Positions 1-8,579 of a stretch of DNA of 64,000 bases are shown here, in pieces. Source of the DNA: Sulfurospirillum sp001602955 (GTDB lineage Bacteria; Campylobacterota; Campylobacteria; Campylobacterales; Sulfurospirillaceae); the NCBI GenBank assembly GCA_001602955.1, contig LVAC01000006.1:87925-151924 (forward strand). The letters run 5' to 3'. Made by a program: the position numbers and the translations under genes. Under the pieces are notes generated by a model. That model saw nothing but the letters and a program-made list of their open reading frames with translations. It did not search any database and was not told the origin of the DNA. The stretch's first letter is position 1. Each line of letters opens with the position of its first letter.

Positions 1-176
1 TTCAAGACAGCGCGCTTAGCATCTTTCTTTACTTTTTCACTAAAACGACGGTTTGGGCGGAATTCTTACATGTCAGGCAAGACGTCAATCTTAAAATTAT
101 GCGTATCGTCGAGCGTAACGGCGCGCAGTTTGCGTTCCCTTCTCAGACGCTCTACGTCGAGAGTTTACCAAAATAA
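1..176 (+). CDS. C-terminal end of an MscS-family mechanosensitive channel (partial)
   Basis: The reading frame beginning at base 3 stays open from the window edge to a TAA at 174-176 and reads as the soluble C-terminal beta/alpha portion of a small-conductance mechanosensitive channel. It contains FTKTTVWAEF, then VNLKIMRIVERNGAQFAFP and the terminal TLYVES-type end common in MscS proteins. These channels sit in the inner membrane and release solutes on osmotic downshock. The 5' part lies outside the window, so length and start are unknown. One ACATGT site (68-73) is read here as His-Val. The family call rests on about 57 residues. Confidence 0.7.
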   Translation, partial: QDSALSIFLYFFTKTTVWAEFLHVRQDVNLKIMRIVERNGAQFAFPSQTLYVESLPK

Positions 177-190
177 CAGCAAAGCAACGC

Positions 191-196
191 TATAAT
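191..196 (+). promoter_or_regulatory. Probable -10 box for the der operon
   Basis: TATAAT sits 36 bases upstream of the der start, in the only gap (177-231) before the operon. An AAAAGG ribosome binding site follows at 221-226. No clear -35 box is seen, which is usual for Campylobacterota housekeeping promoters. Confidence 0.6.
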
Positions 197-231
197 GTAT
201 CTCATTTAGGTTATCTTGACAAAAGGTTCGT

Positions 232-1662
232 ATGAAAAAAATAGCCATTATCGGGCTGCCCAACGTGGGCAAAAGCTCGTTATTCAACCGCATCGCCAAA
301 CAACGTATCGCTATTACCTCCGATTTTAGCGGCACGACGCGCGATATCAAATCCCATGAAGTCTTCATCGGCGAAAAACCGTGCATTATTTTGGATACCG
401 GCGGGCTCGATCGCTCTTCGGAATTGTTTGCCAACGTTCACGACATGTCGATGGAAACGTCCAAAAAAGCCGACATTTTACTCATGGTCGTTGACGGGAA
501 ACGGCTTCCGAGCGATGAAGAGAAAAAGATTTTTTACGCCCTGCAAGCACGCAATAAACCGATCGCGCTTGTTATCAACAAAATCGACAACGACAAAGAG
601 ATGGAACGCGCTTGGGAATTTAGCGAATTCGGCGCGGAAAACGTTTTTCCGATCTCTGTTTCGCACAATAGAGGCGTAAGCGCACTCTTGGAATGGATCG
701 CCGCATATCTGCCGACACCGGAAGGATCGATCGTAAGCGAAGCGAGTGAAAGCGACGAAGAAGACGATGACGAGGATTGGGACGAAGAGGACGATTGGAA
801 TGAAGAAGAAGAGCTTCCCGAAGCGATCGAAGAAGAAACCGTCCCCGACAACCGCATCAACGTCGCGATTATCGGACGCGTCAACGTCGGAAAAAGCTCG
901 CTACTGAACGCTTTGGTCGGGAAACAACGCGCCGTCGTCAGCAGCATCGAAGGAACGACGATCGATCCGGTCGACGAAGCCATAGAGTACAACGAAAAAA
1001 TCATCAATTTCGTCGATACGGCGGGACTTCGCCGTCGCGGAAAAATCGAAGGTATCGAAAAATTCGCTTTAATGCGCACCAAAGAGATGTTAGAGCGTGC
1101 CAATATCGCTTTATTGGTGTTAGACGCCAGCGAGCCTTTTAAAGAACTCGACGAACGCATCGCCGGACTCGTAGAAGAGAACAACCTCGCATGCATCATC
1201 GTTTTAAACAAATGGGACAAAGCAAACGTCGAGTATGAAGAGATCATGAAAGAAGTCAGAGATCGTTTTAAATTTCTCTCTTACGCGCCGCTGATTAGCG
1301 TTTCGGCATTGACGAAGCAACGCGTCTCCAAGATCAAAGAGATGCTTTTGAGCGTTTACGAAAACTATGCGCAACGCATTCCGACCGCGCGTCTTAACGA
1401 AGTCATCAAAGAAGCGACGATCAAACATCAAATCCCGAGCGATCACGCCAAAGTCGTTAAAATCTATTTCGCGACCCAATACCAAAGCAAACCGCCGCGC
1501 ATCGTACTGGTAATGAACAAACCGCGATCCTTGCACTTTAGCTATCGACGCTATTTGGCAAACCGCCTTCGCGACACGTTCAACCTCGAGGGCACGCCTA
1601 TTTTGATCTATCCGCGCGCCAAAGGCGAAAAAGACGAACAAAACGAGCAAGACGATGCTTGA
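232..1662 (+). CDS. der: Ribosome-assembly GTPase Der (EngA)
   Basis: Der is a double GTPase needed for 50S subunit maturation. Two G domains are visible: the first P-loop at G8-S15 (GLPNVGKS) and the second at G215-S222 (GRVNVGKS). Each is followed by its switch and NKxD-type motifs (NKID, NKWD), and the C-terminal KH-like domain ends with NLEGTPI. At 476 aa it is slightly longer than usual because of a very acidic linker between the domains, roughly residues 167-206, almost all Asp/Glu. It is the first gene of a tight + strand operon; aroK overlaps its end by 8 bases. The start is the ATG behind AAAAGG. Confidence 0.95.
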   Translation: MKKIAIIGLPNVGKSSLFNRIAKQRIAITSDFSGTTRDIKSHEVFIGEKPCIILDTGGLDRSSELFANVHDMSMETSKKADILLMVVDGKRLPSDEEKKIFYALQARNKPIALVINKIDNDKEMERAWEFSEFGAENVFPISVSHNRGVSALLEWIAAYLPTPEGSIVSEASESDEEDDDEDWDEEDDWNEEEELPEAIEEETVPDNRINVAIIGRVNVGKSSLLNALVGKQRAVVSSIEGTTIDPVDEAIEYNEKIINFVDTAGLRRRGKIEGIEKFALMRTKEMLERANIALLVLDASEPFKELDERIAGLVEENNLACIIVLNKWDKANVEYEEIMKEVRDRFKFLSYAPLISVSALTKQRVSKIKEMLLSVYENYAQRIPTARLNEVIKEATIKHQIPSDHAKVVKIYFATQYQSKPPRIVLVMNKPRSLHFSYRRYLANRLRDTFNLEGTPILIYPRAKGEKDEQNEQDDA

Positions 1663-2206
1663 TCCAAAAAATAAAAACATCGTTTTTATCGGCTTTATGG
1701 GCGTGGGCAAAGGAACAATCGCGCGTGCGTTGATTCAAGCAACCGATCGTTTCGGACTGGACACGGACGATCTGATCGAGAGCATGGAAAACCGAAAAAT
1801 CAAAGAGATTTTTGAAAAAGACGGCGAAGCGGCGTTTCGAAAACTCGAGAAAAAAACTGCCAAATGGCTTCAAAAAAACGTTCAAAATGCCGTCATTTCA
1901 ACCGGCGGAGGCTTTTTTAAAACTGACAATTTGGACAAAATCGGCACCGTCGTCTACCTTCGCTCTTCGTACGAGGGCATTATGGCGCGACTGCTGACAC
2001 ACGAAAAAGCGGACTTAAAGCTTGCCAAACGACCGCTTTTAAGCGACGAAACAAAAGCCAAGGCTTTGTTTGAAGAGCGTGCTCCTTTGTACGCAAAAAA
2101 AGCCGACGTGATGATCGACGTCGAAAACCGCTCTGTCCAAGAGATCGTCGCGGAAATCATCAAAGTTTTAAAATTAAAAAGGATTAAAAAACGATGCGAG
2201 TCTTAA
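1655..2206 (+). CDS. aroK: Shikimate kinase
   Basis: AroK phosphorylates shikimate at the 3-hydroxyl in the chorismate pathway. The Walker A region near residue 14 reads GFMGVGKGT, so the usual Ser of GxGKST is Gly. The shikimate-binding DTDD(L)IE near residue 30 and the STGGGFF segment near 80 are present. The length of 183 aa is normal with a slightly extended, Lys/Arg-rich C-terminus. It overlaps der by 8 bases and trpS by 13, so translation is probably coupled. The placement der-aroK-trpS-serS is the same as I recall in Campylobacter. Confidence 0.92.
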   Translation: MLDPKNKNIVFIGFMGVGKGTIARALIQATDRFGLDTDDLIESMENRKIKEIFEKDGEAAFRKLEKKTAKWLQKNVQNAVISTGGGFFKTDNLDKIGTVVYLRSSYEGIMARLLTHEKADLKLAKRPLLSDETKAKALFEERAPLYAKKADVMIDVENRSVQEIVAEIIKVLKLKRIKKRCES

Positions 2207-3159
2207 CGGGAATTCAACCCTCCGGTGCCCTTCATATCGGCAATTACTTCGGTGCGATCAAACAAATGGTCGATTTACAGGAAAAGAGCGATTTGTTTAT
2301 TTTTATTCCGAACTACCATGCGCTCACTTCGTTAAAAAACGCTCCGGCACTTAAGCAAAACACGCTAGACGCGGCGATCAATTTTATGGCTTTAGGTATC
2401 GATCCCTCCAAGTCCACGCTATGGGTACAATCGGACGTCAAAGAAGTATTGGAGCTCTATTGGATTCTCTCCGGATACACGCCGATGGGCTTATTGGAGC
2501 GTGCGCACAGCTATAAAGACAAAGTTGCCAAGGGCATTGCCGCAAACCATTCGCTCTTTTCGTATCCCGTCTTAATGGCGGCAGATATTTTGCTCTACGA
2601 CGCAGACGTGATTCCAGTCGGCAAAGATCAGATTCAACATGTCGAAATCGCACGCGACATTGCCATCAAATTCAACAACGATTTCGGGGAAATTTTTACC
2701 GTTCCAACCTTTAAAGTCGAAGAAGAAGTCGCCACGGTTCCGGGTATTGACGGTGCGAAAATGAGTAAAAGCTACGGCAATACGATCGATATTTTTTGCG
2801 GCGAAAAAGAGCTCAAAAAGACGATTGCCCGTGTCGTTACCGATTCCACTCCCTTAGAAGAGCCCAAAGACTACACGACATGTAACGTTTTTGCTTTGGC
2901 TAAACTCTTTTTGAAAAATGACGAAGTAGAGGCGTTAAAAGAACGTTACGCAAAAGGCGGCGAAGGATACGGCCATTTTAAAGCCTATTTGAACGAATTG
3001 GTTTGGAACTATTTTGCAAGCGCGCGCGAAAAACGTGCCTACTTTTTAGACCATCCAAACGAAGTGATCGAGATTTTAGAAGCCGGCGCGCAAAAAGCCC
3101 GCACCATCGCTTCTGAAAAAATGAAAATCGTACGCGACCTTGTCGGAATTTATCGTTAG
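2194..3159 (+). CDS. trpS: Tryptophanyl-tRNA synthetase
   Basis: Class I aminoacyl-tRNA synthetase that charges tRNA-Trp. The HIGH-type signature is HIGN at residues 14-17 after GIQPSGALHIGN, and the KMSKS loop is K189-S193 (AKMSKSYGN). The 321 aa length is typical for the bacterial enzyme. The ATG lies within the last codons of aroK, preceded by AAAAAGGATT, and serS follows after 8 bases with its own AGGA box. Two ACATGT sites (2637, 2878) lie in the gene, read as His-Val and Thr-Cys. Confidence 0.95.
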   Translation: MRVLTGIQPSGALHIGNYFGAIKQMVDLQEKSDLFIFIPNYHALTSLKNAPALKQNTLDAAINFMALGIDPSKSTLWVQSDVKEVLELYWILSGYTPMGLLERAHSYKDKVAKGIAANHSLFSYPVLMAADILLYDADVIPVGKDQIQHVEIARDIAIKFNNDFGEIFTVPTFKVEEEVATVPGIDGAKMSKSYGNTIDIFCGEKELKKTIARVVTDSTPLEEPKDYTTCNVFALAKLFLKNDEVEALKERYAKGGEGYGHFKAYLNELVWNYFASAREKRAYFLDHPNEVIEILEAGAQKARTIASEKMKIVRDLVGIYR

Positions 3160-3167
3160 GAACTTTT

Positions 3168-4412
3168 ATGTTAGATATTAAACTGATACAAAATGATTTT
3201 GAAACCGTAGCGACCGCGCTTCGCAAGAAAAAAGTCGACGAAAGTCTGTTGGAAAATCTTCGAACGCTCTCGTTGGAGCTTAAAAATGCGCGCATCGTGC
3301 TGGAGCCTTTGCAAGCGGAGCAAAACGCCAAAAGCAAACTCTTCGGCGTTTACGCGAAAGAAGGTAAAGACGTGAGCGTACTTAAAGCGGAACTTGCGGA
3401 CAATAAAGCAAAAATCGCCGAAGCGCAAGAGATCGTTCGGGCATTGGAAGAACAAATGGAAATGCAAGCCTCCGTCATTCCCAATATGCCCTCTTCCCTT
3501 GTCCCAGAAGGCGAAGACGAAAACGATAACGTCGAACTCAAACGCGTCTTAGAGCCTCGCGTCTTCTCTTTTACGCCCAAAGAGCATTGGGATTTGGATA
3601 TCAAACAAAATTGGATCGATTTTGAGCGCGGCGTCAAACTCTCCAAAAGCCGTTTTAGCGTTCTGAAAAACGAAGCGGCACGGCTTGAACGCGCCTTAAT
3701 TAATTACATGTTGAATTTTAACCGTAAACGCGGCTTTCACGAGGTGTGCGTTCCGTACATCGTCAACCGCGAAACCTTGATGGGAACGGGACAATTGCCC
3801 AAATTCGAAGACGATCTGTTTAAAATCGAAGGCGAAGAGCTTTTTCTCATTCCGACCGCCGAAGTACCCGTAACCAACCTCTTTCGAGACGAAATTTTAA
3901 CGCAAGAAGAGTTGCCTATTAAAATGACATGTTATTCGGCATGTTTTCGTAAAGAAGCGGGCAGTGCCGGTAAAGATACCCGCGGTATGATTCGCCAACA
4001 TCAGTTCGATAAAGTCGAACTGGTCAGCATCACGACGCCCGAGCAAAGCGAAGCCGTTTTTGACGAGATGCTCTCGTGCGCTTCCGATTTGTTGACCTCT
4101 TTGGGGCTTCCGCACCGCCATTTAATGCTTTGCGGCGGAGACCTCGGCTTTAGTGCCGCCAAAACGGTCGATTTGGAAGTCTGGCTTCCCGGACAAAACC
4201 GTTACCGCGAGATCAGTTCCGTCTCCAACACCTTTGATTTTCAAGCCAGACGCGCGAAAATTCGCTTCAAAGATAACGGTAAAAACCGTCTCGTTCATAC
4301 GCTCAACGGCTCTTCGTTAGCCGTCGGACGTACGTTAATCGCACTGATGGAGAATTACCAACAAGAAGACGGGAGCATCGCGATTCCCGACGTTTTAAAA
4401 GAGTACATGTAA
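3168..4412 (+). CDS. serS: Seryl-tRNA synthetase
   Basis: Class II synthetase for tRNA-Ser (and tRNA-Sec where present). The N-terminal roughly 100 residues form the predicted long coiled-coil arm rich in Lys, Glu and Ala. Motif 2 is visible as CFRKEAGSAGKDTRGMIRQH and motif 3 as TLNGSSLAVGRTL near the C-terminus. The length is 414 aa, as expected. The last codons and stop are part of an ACATGT element (TAC ATG TAA, 4403-4411), so here the palindrome supplies a Tyr-Met end. The next ATG is one base after the stop. Confidence 0.95.
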   Translation: MLDIKLIQNDFETVATALRKKKVDESLLENLRTLSLELKNARIVLEPLQAEQNAKSKLFGVYAKEGKDVSVLKAELADNKAKIAEAQEIVRALEEQMEMQASVIPNMPSSLVPEGEDENDNVELKRVLEPRVFSFTPKEHWDLDIKQNWIDFERGVKLSKSRFSVLKNEAARLERALINYMLNFNRKRGFHEVCVPYIVNRETLMGTGQLPKFEDDLFKIEGEELFLIPTAEVPVTNLFRDEILTQEELPIKMTCYSACFRKEAGSAGKDTRGMIRQHQFDKVELVSITTPEQSEAVFDEMLSCASDLLTSLGLPHRHLMLCGGDLGFSAAKTVDLEVWLPGQNRYREISSVSNTFDFQARRAKIRFKDNGKNRLVHTLNGSSLAVGRTLIALMENYQQEDGSIAIPDVLKEYM

Positions 4413-4413
4413 G

Positions 4414-6747
4414 ATGGCGGAAGAAGAAGTCGTCATCCTCGAAGCGGATCCTTCGACTCCTACGGAAGAAGGCTTTGCGCCTATCGAAGAGGAAGCTTCC
4501 GAGGAGACGGCATCTGCAGAGAATGCAGAAGACGAACTTGCCAAACACGCGAAAAAACGTCTGTTGATTCTCTTAGTCGCCGCGGGCGTACTTCTTCTGG
4601 CGATTATTATCGCGATCATCGTGATTTTAAAATTAAAATCACACCCGACACCCTCCCCCGCGCCGATCGTTAAACACGAAGAAAAACCGATCGTCAAAGA
4701 GCAGTTTTCACCTTCCCGCGTCGATTCGATGATTAAAAAAGCCCATGTGCTTTACGAGCAAGGGAACAAAGACGAAGCGTTGAAACTCTACGAAAAGATT
4801 GCGACGTATAATGAAGCGATTTCGTATTACAATATCGGCGTCGCCAAGCTCAAAGAACAAAGTTACGCCGAAGCTTTGGACGCCTTTAAAAAAGCAATTC
4901 AAAACCAAGAGCATCGCTGCATCAGTGCTATCAATGCTGCCGTATGCGCTTTGGAAATGGGGGACGCAACGCTGTTTCACTACTACGTCGATTTGGCATA
5001 CGCGTACCTTCCCGAAGAGAGCAATGCTCCGCTTTATTCCTACTACGTGGGCTTGGTGCATTATTATAAAAATTTTTACGTTGAAGCCTTAAGTGCGCTC
5101 TCGCATCCTACCAACGATTTTTACCGCGAAGACCAAAACTATCTTACGTCGAAAATCTTGGCCTCTTTAGCGTACAATCAAGAAGCATACAAGGATTTAG
5201 AAGGTGTTGCCAAAGAGAGCGATCTGTTTACGTTAGGACTTTTACAGGCAAAACTCGGCGATTATGGCAAAGCCAAAAACTATTTGGTACGCGCGCTTCG
5301 CAACGAACCTGAAAATACGCACGTCAAAATGGCACTTGCTTTGGTTGAAAATAAACTCGGCAATCTTGCCAACACGGCTTCGCTCATCCAAGAAGTCGCC
5401 AAAGTACGTGACGAAAACGCCGCCCCGATTTACAAAATGCACGCAATTTTAAAACCCACGCTCTTTGATGTGGACAAGGCGCAAAGCGAATTTGAAAAAG
5501 AGCTTTTCTTTGACAACGAGAATATCTACAGTCTTTTATTTTACTACGCGCCGTACAAAGTTTTCGATGCGAAACAGACGATCGATTATATTCGAAAAGG
5601 AAGTATGAATATTTTTATCGACGAAATCGGACCGGCTCTTTCGTATTTAAAAGCCAGCTCGACGATTTCCAAAGTCAACATTGCTATCTCCAAAGGCATC
5701 AAAAAAGCTCTTGATTTTCACGTATACGAAGCCAACGATCTCTTCTTGAAAATGGTCGATGAATACAAAAACCACTCTATTTTACATTACAATTTAGCGT
5801 TAACCTATGCACAGATGGGCGATTACGGTGCGGCTTATCGCCATTTTTCCAAAAGTTACCATCTCGATAACGGCAACTATCTCGCCGGCGTTTTTGCACT
5901 CATGAGCGGCAATCTCATCGGCAAAGACATCACGAAACTCAGCGAAGACGTGAAAGAGAGCATCACCAAAAATCCTACGCTCGGACAAGACAGTTTGTAT
6001 GCGTCGATGATCTACCTCACCGACGGCAACCATTTTTCGCTGACGCGCTGGCTTGAGCAAGAAAAAGAGGACTCGCCTTTGCATCTTGTCCTAAATATCG
6101 TCGCGTCGCAAAAGCTCGGCAACGATCGCTTGTATCGCCTCAATGCGCAAAAGTTACAAGCCTTGCTTCCCAAAGATATTCTTGCCAATATCATCCTTTT
6201 TAATATCAAGCACGACAAACAAGAGATCAAACAGTACGCCAAAGCAATTCAAATCGAATTTAATTCGCTACCGTTAGACTACGACGCTTTTTACTACGGC
6301 CCCAAAATCGTCAAAGAACAGTACATTAAACTCTTGCAAATCGGCGGATTGTTGCATCAAAAACGCGATTTTGTAGTCAAACGCATGGAAGAAGAGCGCG
6401 TCGATATTCCGTCGATTATGCAAACGCTCGCATATTTGCAAATTTATACCAACAATTTTGAAGAGGCATTTGTGCTCTACAATAAACTCATCGACGATTT
6501 TCATAAGAAAGATACCTACACCGTATTTCTCGCCTCAGTCTCGGCTATCGGTGCGGGCCATAGCGAAAACGCCATCGCGCTTTTAGAGCTTTCCAAATTG
6601 ACCGACCCCTCCAACGTGGAGAGTAAGTACGCGCTTGGCTTGCTGTATCAAGAAGTCGGAAATTACGAAGCGGCAACCGCCCAGTACCGAAGCATCGGAA
6701 ATATCGGTTTTATCTCACAGTATTTTACGTTCGAATTGGTCAAATAA
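4414..6747 (+). CDS. pflB: PflB-like flagellar motor scaffold protein (TPR, single N-terminal TM)
   Basis: The 777 aa protein has an acidic cytoplasmic N-terminus (residues 1-45), one membrane helix at about 50-72, a short Pro/Lys linker, then a long periplasmic region of tetratricopeptide repeats (for example around 108-170, 265-320, 450-490 and 725-770). This architecture, and the position directly after serS, match what I recall as PflB (Cj0390) of Campylobacter jejuni. PflB forms, with PflA, the periplasmic scaffold that carries the wide stator ring of epsilonproteobacterial flagellar motors. The start lies one base behind the serS stop, so expression is tied to tRNA synthetases. The name rests on architecture and gene order; a different TPR protein is possible. 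Confidence 0.72.
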   Translation: MAEEEVVILEADPSTPTEEGFAPIEEEASEETASAENAEDELAKHAKKRLLILLVAAGVLLLAIIIAIIVILKLKSHPTPSPAPIVKHEEKPIVKEQFSPSRVDSMIKKAHVLYEQGNKDEALKLYEKIATYNEAISYYNIGVAKLKEQSYAEALDAFKKAIQNQEHRCISAINAAVCALEMGDATLFHYYVDLAYAYLPEESNAPLYSYYVGLVHYYKNFYVEALSALSHPTNDFYREDQNYLTSKILASLAYNQEAYKDLEGVAKESDLFTLGLLQAKLGDYGKAKNYLVRALRNEPENTHVKMALALVENKLGNLANTASLIQEVAKVRDENAAPIYKMHAILKPTLFDVDKAQSEFEKELFFDNENIYSLLFYYAPYKVFDAKQTIDYIRKGSMNIFIDEIGPALSYLKASSTISKVNIAISKGIKKALDFHVYEANDLFLKMVDEYKNHSILHYNLALTYAQMGDYGAAYRHFSKSYHLDNGNYLAGVFALMSGNLIGKDITKLSEDVKESITKNPTLGQDSLYASMIYLTDGNHFSLTRWLEQEKEDSPLHLVLNIVASQKLGNDRLYRLNAQKLQALLPKDILANIILFNIKHDKQEIKQYAKAIQIEFNSLPLDYDAFYYGPKIVKEQYIKLLQIGGLLHQKRDFVVKRMEEERVDIPSIMQTLAYLQIYTNNFEEAFVLYNKLIDDFHKKDTYTVFLASVSAIGAGHSENAIALLELSKLTDPSNVESKYALGLLYQEVGNYEAATAQYRSIGNIGFISQYFTFELVK

Positions 6748-6777
6748 CCTTACATGTACGTTTTGACATGTAAGGTT
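6746..6777. terminator. Stem-loop terminator built from two inverted KACATGTM elements
   Basis: Perfect 12-bp arms AACCTTACATGT (6746-6757) and ACATGTAAGGTT (6766-6777) flank an 8-base loop. The left arm begins inside the pflB stop codon. The element lies between the convergent ends of pflB (+) and leuA (-). There is no long U run on either strand, so efficiency is uncertain, but it is the only stem in the gap. Each arm contains one copy of the dispersed palindrome. Confidence 0.6.
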
Positions 6778-6790
6778 TAAGACCGGAGGC

Positions 6791-8350
6791 TTAAATGCCT
6801 TCTTGTTCCATTTTGTGAACGCTACGTAAACGATCGCGCATCGACATGTAACTGTTAAGTGCCCCGATATAGGCTTTTGCCGTTGCCAGCATCGTATCGA
6901 CGCTTAGCCCGTGCCCCATAATCGCCGGCTTGCTCTCGTCGAAAACGACTTTGACGATGACGCGCGCCATAGCATCTTTGCCTTGTGAAACCGCATCGAC
7001 TTTATAATCTTTAAGCTCTCCGCTGACGCCGCATACGCGATCGATTACTTTAAAAATAGCGTCCATCGTTCCGTTGCCGATTGCCGCATCGGTAATCTCT
7101 TTACCGTCGTGATTGATCGTCACCGCCGCACTTGGGACGCCTCCGGGAGCACAATCGGAAAGTTGCAAGCGAAGCAACTCGAACACTTGAGGAATTTTCG
7201 TAATCTCTTCGGCGACCAACGCACGTAAATCATCGTCGAAAATCTCTTTTTTCTGATCCGCCAAAATTTTAAAACGCTCAAACGCTTCGTTAATTTCATC
7301 GTCTTGCAATTCATATCCTAAGCTTGCCAATTTGTCTTTAAACGCATGGCGACCGGAATGTTTTCCAAGAACGATCGAGTTTTTATCGAGTCCGATATCT
7401 TTAGCACTCATAATTTCATACGTTTGCGTATGTTTTAAAACACCGTCTTGGTGAATGCCGCTTTCATGCGAAAATGCATTTTTGCCGACGATCGCTTTAT
7501 TGGGTTGCGGTTCGATTCCGGTAATCGAAGAGACAAGACGGCTCGTCGGGTAAATCTCTTTGATGTTAATATTCGTCTCGTAAGCACTGAAATGATCTTT
7601 ACGCGTTCGAAGTGCCATCACGATCTCTTCAAGTGCCGCATTTCCGGCACGCTCGCCCAAACCGTTAATCGTACACTCGATTTGACGCGCACCGCTTTCG
7701 ACGCACGCAAGCGAATTTGCGACCGCAAGTCCCAAATCGTTATGGTTGTGTACCGAGATAATCGCACGCGCTCCGACAAATTCGTGTAACGACTTAATAA
7801 TCGCTCCCATCTCCGTCGGTAAGCGATAGCCGACCGTATCGGGAATATTGAGCGTCGTTGCTCCGGCGTTGATGACGGCGTCTAACACCTCTTTCATAAA
7901 ACCGATTTCGCTACGTCCGGCGTCTTCGCAACTAAATTCAACGTCTTCGCAAAAAGTTTTGGCGTATTGCACCGCTTCGACCGCTTTTTTAATGACTTGA
8001 TCCGGACTCATTTTCAGTTTGTATTGCATGTGAATCGGACTTGTAGCGATAAATGTGTGAATGCGATTGAATTTTGCTTTGGAAACGGCTTCGCCCGCCG
8101 CTTTAATATCCCTCTCCAATGCACGTGCCAACGAACAAACGCGACTTTTGGTAATCACTTCGCTAATACGCGCAATCGCGTCAAAATCTCCGGGGCTTGC
8201 CGCGGCAAATCCCGCTTCGATCACGTCAACGCCGAGCTTTTGCAATTGCAAGGCGATTTGAATTTTTTCTTCCGTATTCATGGACGCGCCGGGACTTTGC
8301 TCGCCGTCGCGTAACGTCGTATCAAAAATGATAATAGTATTGTCGCTCAT
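6791..8350 (-). CDS. leuA: 2-isopropylmalate synthase
   Basis: First committed step of leucine synthesis: condenses 2-oxoisovalerate with acetyl-CoA. The HMGL-like TIM-barrel opens with FDTTLRDGEQSPG (metal and active-site residues R14, D15). The metal-binding HNHNDLGLAVAN follows near 200, as does the ERAGN loop, and residues about 390-519 form the leucine-binding regulatory domain. The 519 aa length is normal. It has its own promoter and a 230-base leader with a leucine-rich small ORF, so leucine attenuation is likely. The ATG follows AAAGGATAACCTT. It lies downstream of pssA on the same strand. Confidence 0.95.
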   Translation of the reverse strand: MSDNTIIIFDTTLRDGEQSPGASMNTEEKIQIALQLQKLGVDVIEAGFAAASPGDFDAIARISEVITKSRVCSLARALERDIKAAGEAVSKAKFNRIHTFIATSPIHMQYKLKMSPDQVIKKAVEAVQYAKTFCEDVEFSCEDAGRSEIGFMKEVLDAVINAGATTLNIPDTVGYRLPTEMGAIIKSLHEFVGARAIISVHNHNDLGLAVANSLACVESGARQIECTINGLGERAGNAALEEIVMALRTRKDHFSAYETNINIKEIYPTSRLVSSITGIEPQPNKAIVGKNAFSHESGIHQDGVLKHTQTYEIMSAKDIGLDKNSIVLGKHSGRHAFKDKLASLGYELQDDEINEAFERFKILADQKKEIFDDDLRALVAEEITKIPQVFELLRLQLSDCAPGGVPSAAVTINHDGKEITDAAIGNGTMDAIFKVIDRVCGVSGELKDYKVDAVSQGKDAMARVIVKVVFDESKPAIMGHGLSVDTMLATAKAYIGALNSYMSMRDRLRSVHKMEQEGI

Positions 8351-8362
8351 AAGGTTATCCTT
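8351..8362 (-). promoter_or_regulatory. Small hairpin over the leuA ribosome binding site
   Basis: Read on the - strand the bases just before the leuA ATG are AAGG-ATAA-CCTT, a 4-bp stem with a 4-base loop that contains the Shine-Dalgarno sequence. It could lower leuA translation unless opened by a ribosome arriving from the leader ORF. This is seen in sequence; the effect is inference, and a 4-bp stem alone is weak. Confidence 0.35.
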
Positions 8363-8408
8363 TAAATGATTGTATTTATATCGCTAAAAATGAATGAAAA
8401 AAAGAAAA

Positions 8409-8507
8409 TTAGAGGGAGAGGAGGTTTTGCAGGAGGGCGTTTTTAATCTCAATTTTGGGTAAACATTTAATCGATTTCATAATACCGATCGCCGTAACGT
8501 TTTTCAT
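8409..8507 (-). CDS. Putative leucine leader peptide upstream of leuA (32 aa)
   Basis: A 32-codon ORF starts at an ATG (8507-8505) with a strong AAAGGAG box five bases upstream and ends 58 bases before leuA. Its last eight residues are LLQNLLSL: five leucines in eight codons, all CTC or CTG. The stop is followed on the - strand by a pyrimidine/U-rich stretch. This is the expected form of an attenuator leader peptide: low charged tRNA-Leu would stall the ribosome at the Leu cluster and change expression of leuA downstream. A classical antiterminator/terminator pair is not obvious. It could also be an unrelated small protein, but position, ribosome site and Leu clustering agree. Confidence 0.55.
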   Translation of the reverse strand: MKNVTAIGIMKSIKCLPKIEIKNALLQNLLSL

Positions 8508-8534
8508 CGTTTCTCCTTTAAAAATAGCTATTTT

Positions 8535-8561
8535 GAAGAAGAGCGTGAAACGCACTTCTTC
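8535..8561 (-). promoter_or_regulatory. 5' hairpin in the leuA leader (or pssA terminator)
   Basis: GAAGAAG-x-GCG pairs with CGC-x-CTTCTTC across a 5-base loop, giving a strong stem just downstream of the likely leuA -10 box. A second short self-complementary stretch, AAAATAGCTATTTT (8521-8534), follows before the leader ORF. It could stabilise the leuA mRNA 5' end, terminate transcription from pssA, or do both. Confidence 0.45.
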
Positions 8562-8572
8562 AGAGTGGACGT

Positions 8573-8578
8573 ATTATA
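8573..8578 (-). promoter_or_regulatory. Probable -10 box for leuA
   Basis: TATAAT on the - strand (AGTATAATACG), starting two bases beyond the pssA stop. A start of transcription about seven bases downstream would give a leader of roughly 215 bases carrying the hairpin and the leucine-rich ORF. Confidence 0.55.
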
Positions 8579-8579
8579 C

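Noticed and set aside
534..1247. A 237-codon open frame on the - strand inside der
   Set aside because: It is Ser-rich with no domain, lies entirely antisense to the well-supported der gene and mirrors the acidic linker codons; it is a shadow frame.
1204..1710. A 168-codon open frame on the - strand across the der/aroK junction
   Set aside because: Antisense to two recognised overlapping genes, Phe/Arg-rich and without ribosome site or motif.
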